NCBI GenBank assembly: GCA_965602045.1
Contig: CBFCXR010000125.1
Coordinates: 1-7,488 of the forward strand
DNA: 7,488 nucleotides
Direction of reading: 5' to 3'
Source: G020354785 sp965602045
GTDB lineage: Bacteria; Bacteroidota; Bacteroidia; Bacteroidales; UBA10428
Positions 5,678-7,488 of this stretch are shown piece by piece. The notes below the pieces were generated by a model. It saw nothing but the letters and a program-made list of their open reading frames with translations. It did not search any database and was not told the DNA's origin. A program made the translations under genes and the position numbers. Each line of letters starts with the position of its first letter. Position 1 is the stretch's first letter.

Positions 5678-7132
5678 TTAAAATCTGAAGCCTATAGTGG
5701 CGAGCAATTTAAGTTTATTGCCGGTGATGGTAGCTATATTATCGTAATATAAACTGTATTTCTCTTCATTTAATGAATATGCACCCCCTATATCGAAGAA
5801 AAAGTTTTTATCCCTGAAACCCAACCCTCCCGTAATATTTGTATGCGATGCATCTTTATTTATTTCATTACTTTCAAAAGGACTGGGATAATAAGCAAAT
5901 CCGGCTCTGTATGACAATTGTCCTGTCCTGATTTCGGCACCTGTTTTGATATTCAGTACCGATTTGTACGCTTCCTGAATTTCATCATTTACATCGTCGA
6001 AATTATAGTCGTTGTTAATCTTCCTGATTCTTGAAGTTGCATAATCAACATACTCGATATCAACACCCAGAAGTGCAAACTTTTTTACTTGGATACCTAA
6101 ACTTCCGTTAATTTTTAAGGGAGTAACCAGGTCATATTCGCTGATTCCAATTTCAATCCTGCTTCCGTCAGAGTACGTTGGATATACCGTATAGCTGTCC
6201 CCGTTATCAAAACCTGACCGCATGGTAATATAATATTCATCCTGCAGTTTGATTCGTGTCGGGAAGTTAACAGAACCGCCAATTCTAACAGGATTAACAG
6301 GTTTGACAATAAATCCAGCTTTAAAATTGAATCCTGATCCCTTGGTTATTAATTCCTCGCTCATCCTGAAATTATTAAAATCATTCTGGTTTAAGTCATC
6401 AAACTCACTATGATCAGAAAGTGCTGTATATCTAACACTTATAAAACCAATAGAAGCTCCCACGTAAAGCTTGTGATTTATATTGGCACCAAAGGAAAAT
6501 GCCCAGTCTCCCATACCTCCATTAGTTCTTATAGATTTTCTTTGAGTGATGGGCAATAATACCGGAGTATCATATTCATTATCAGAACCCGGGATAGTAT
6601 CAATAATATATGCGTCAAAAGCCAGTCTTTCATAAAATGCATCCAGACCTTCAGGATCCAGACCATTTGAATTATCCAAAAAATAATCCGCCAGGGAGTT
6701 ATTTGAATTTACTCCTTCAATCATTATATTATTATTGAAGTCATTTATTCTGTTATATGTAAAGCCAAAGCTGTATCCTGTAACACCTGTAGGATTATTT
6801 GTTTTAACCGCAGAAACAAATCCGATATTATTTAATTTGAAAGAATATTTGAAATCTTCGTTTTTTTCTGACTTGTACTCAGATTTATCTATGGCGTATA
6901 AGAAGCCGGGCGTAAAAGAAAATTCTGATTTTCTATATACTCCGATACCGGCCGGATTAATACTAACAGATGATATATCACCTCCAAGTGAACCAAATGC
7001 ACCTCCCATGCTTAAAGCACGTGCACTGCTTCCCGCAAATGTTTGCGAGTATCTCAGAGCGTCAACTAAATTTTGTGTTGAGGCTGCGATAGTAATCGAT
7101 ATCATTAGAATAAATATATATAGTCTTTTCAT
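5678..7132 (-). CDS. FadL/OMPP1/TodX-like outer-membrane transport protein
   Basis: A 484-aa predicted outer-membrane beta-barrel for uptake of hydrophobic molecules; Bacteroidota members are often named OMPP1/FadL/TodX or, loosely, hemin receptor. A signal peptide is visible: MKR, then a hydrophobic run to about residue 17, then AAS-TQ, with cleavage near 17-19. The mature N-terminus carries SARALSMGGAFGSLGGD (36-52) and SINPAGIGVYR (57-67); NPA (59-61) is the FadL-type plug motif. Alternating barrel strands follow, ending in LLATIGFRF with the terminal Phe used for barrel assembly. The start is the ATG at 7130-7132; an in-frame GTG ten codons upstream would put charged residues ahead of the signal peptide and is rejected. 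The stop is TAA. It is convergent with the WbqC-like gene. No promoter or terminator is evident in the 97 nt behind it, so it may be cotranscribed with the Ser/Arg-rich gene. The substrate cannot be read from sequence. Confidence 0.85.
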   Translation of the reverse strand: MKRLYIFILMISITIAASTQNLVDALRYSQTFAGSSARALSMGGAFGSLGGDISSVSINPAGIGVYRKSEFSFTPGFLYAIDKSEYKSEKNEDFKYSFKLNNIGFVSAVKTNNPTGVTGYSFGFTYNRINDFNNNIMIEGVNSNNSLADYFLDNSNGLDPEGLDAFYERLAFDAYIIDTIPGSDNEYDTPVLLPITQRKSIRTNGGMGDWAFSFGANINHKLYVGASIGFISVRYTALSDHSEFDDLNQNDFNNFRMSEELITKGSGFNFKAGFIVKPVNPVRIGGSVNFPTRIKLQDEYYITMRSGFDNGDSYTVYPTYSDGSRIEIGISEYDLVTPLKINGSLGIQVKKFALLGVDIEYVDYATSRIRKINNDYNFDDVNDEIQEAYKSVLNIKTGAEIRTGQLSYRAGFAYYPSPFESNEINKDASHTNITGGLGFRDKNFFFDIGGAYSLNEEKYSLYYDNIATITGNKLKLLATIGFRF

Positions 7133-7229
7133 GATGTTTTGTTTTTTATATATTATTTCCACATACTGATGTTATAATCAGAATTAATTTATCCAGTTAA
7201 AATTCTAAGAAAGAATTATTTATAATTTA

Positions 7230-7488
7230 TCATCTCCGGCCACCTGAGCTTGATCTTGAACTGCTGCTGCTGCTGCTGGATGATCTACTTGAGCTTCCTG
7301 ACGAAGAACTGCTGGGTCTTGAATAACTTCTTGAGCTGCTACTGCTGCTTGGCCTCGAATAACTTCTAGAACTGCTGCTGCTACTGCTGCTTGGCCTCGA
7401 ATAACTTCTAGAACTGCTGCTGCTGCTACTGCTTGGCCTTGAATAACTTCTTGAACTGCTGCTGCTGCTGCTTGGCCTTGAGTAGCTT
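7230..7488 (-). CDS. C-terminal fragment of a Ser/Arg-rich repeat protein (5' end outside window)
   Basis: An open - strand frame enters at the right edge and ends in tandem stops TGA-TAA (7230-7232 and 7227-7229). It shows 85 residues, almost all Ser, Arg, Tyr, Pro and Gly. Four full units of the form SYSRP-S(6-8)-R are followed by a diverged fifth unit, SYSRP-S5-G-SSSR, a run of nine Ser, and the end RSSSGGRR. I do not recognise the protein, because its folded part lies outside the window. The tail is predicted disordered and positively charged. Reading is supported as coding because unit-length changes are always multiples of 3 nt, differences between units are mainly synonymous (AGC/AGT, TCA/TCT, TCA/TCG, TAC/TAT), and the frame stays open. 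It lies 97 nt upstream of the FadL-like start on the same strand, with only a weak 6-bp hairpin (AATTCT 7201-7206, AGAATT 7212-7217) between them. Confidence 0.75.
   Translation of the reverse strand, partial: SYSRPSSSSSSSRSYSRPSSSSSSSSRSYSRPSSSSSSSSRSYSRPSSSSSSRSYSRPSSSSSGSSSRSSSSSSSSSRSSSGGRR
7284..7487 (-). repeat. In-frame 36-45 nt tandem repeat with AGC/AGT tracts
   Basis: Units run 7449-7487 (39 nt), 7407-7448 (42), 7365-7406 (42), 7329-7364 (36) and 7284-7328 (45, diverged). Each starts with the core AGT/C-TAY-TCR-AGR-CCM encoding SYSRP, followed by runs of AGC and AGT serine codons. On the + strand this reads as GCT/ACT repeats. All length differences are whole codons. The array continues beyond the window, so its full copy number is unknown. 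Confidence 0.85.

Noticed and set aside
5558..5752. A 64-codon + strand open frame
   Set aside because: It is built largely from the 5573-5654 inverted repeat and the antisense of the FadL-like gene's 3' end.
5678..7162. GTG start for the FadL-like gene ten codons upstream
   Set aside because: It would place EIIYKKQNI ahead of an otherwise canonical signal peptide that starts at the ATG at 7130-7132.
6735..7169. A 144-codon + strand open frame
   Set aside because: It is antisense to the FadL-like gene, whose signal peptide, NPA motif and terminal Phe make the - strand reading secure.

Overview
The window looks like chromosomal DNA from a Bacteroidota bacterium, probably Bacteroidales or Marinilabiliales. 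The support is AT-rich DNA, starts without Shine-Dalgarno sequences, a Bacteroidota-style FadL-like outer-membrane protein, and a Bacteroidota-style AddA helicase-nuclease. The order-level placement is inference from protein style, not from a marker gene.

Layout. Positions 1-511 hold no convincing gene. They contain a chain of palindromes: a strong intrinsic terminator at 113-144, an imperfect dyad at 156-178, a twin-hairpin repeat at 187-243, a possible three-stem fold at 269-348, and an inverted repeat just ahead of the first gene. A tight + strand cluster follows: an AddA/RecB-like helicase-nuclease (512-3772), a YhcC/TIGR01212 radical SAM protein (3800-4738) and a WbqC-like protein (about 4753-5406). 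Gaps are 14-27 nt, so one transcript is likely, ending at a hairpin that starts on the base after the WbqC stop codon. Positions 5407-5677 are a repeat-rich convergent intergenic region with a second twin-hairpin copy, a REP-like sequence and an imperfect inverted repeat of about 82 bp. On the - strand, a FadL-like outer-membrane barrel (5678-7132) lies downstream of the 3' end of a Ser/Arg-rich repeat protein that runs off the window (7230-7488).

Function. AddA acts in double-strand-break processing. The radical SAM and WbqC-like proteins have no settled role, and nothing in the sequence links them biochemically to DNA repair. The FadL-like protein would take up hydrophobic compounds across the outer membrane.

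Novelty. I see no clear new multi-gene system. The most unusual signal is non-coding: a 53-bp twin hairpin present on both sides of the addA cluster in the same orientation. All four differences between the copies fall outside the base-paired stems, and each copy lies downstream of a related GGNGCTGTCT terminator hairpin. The second unusual item is the Ser/Arg-rich repeat tail at the right edge.
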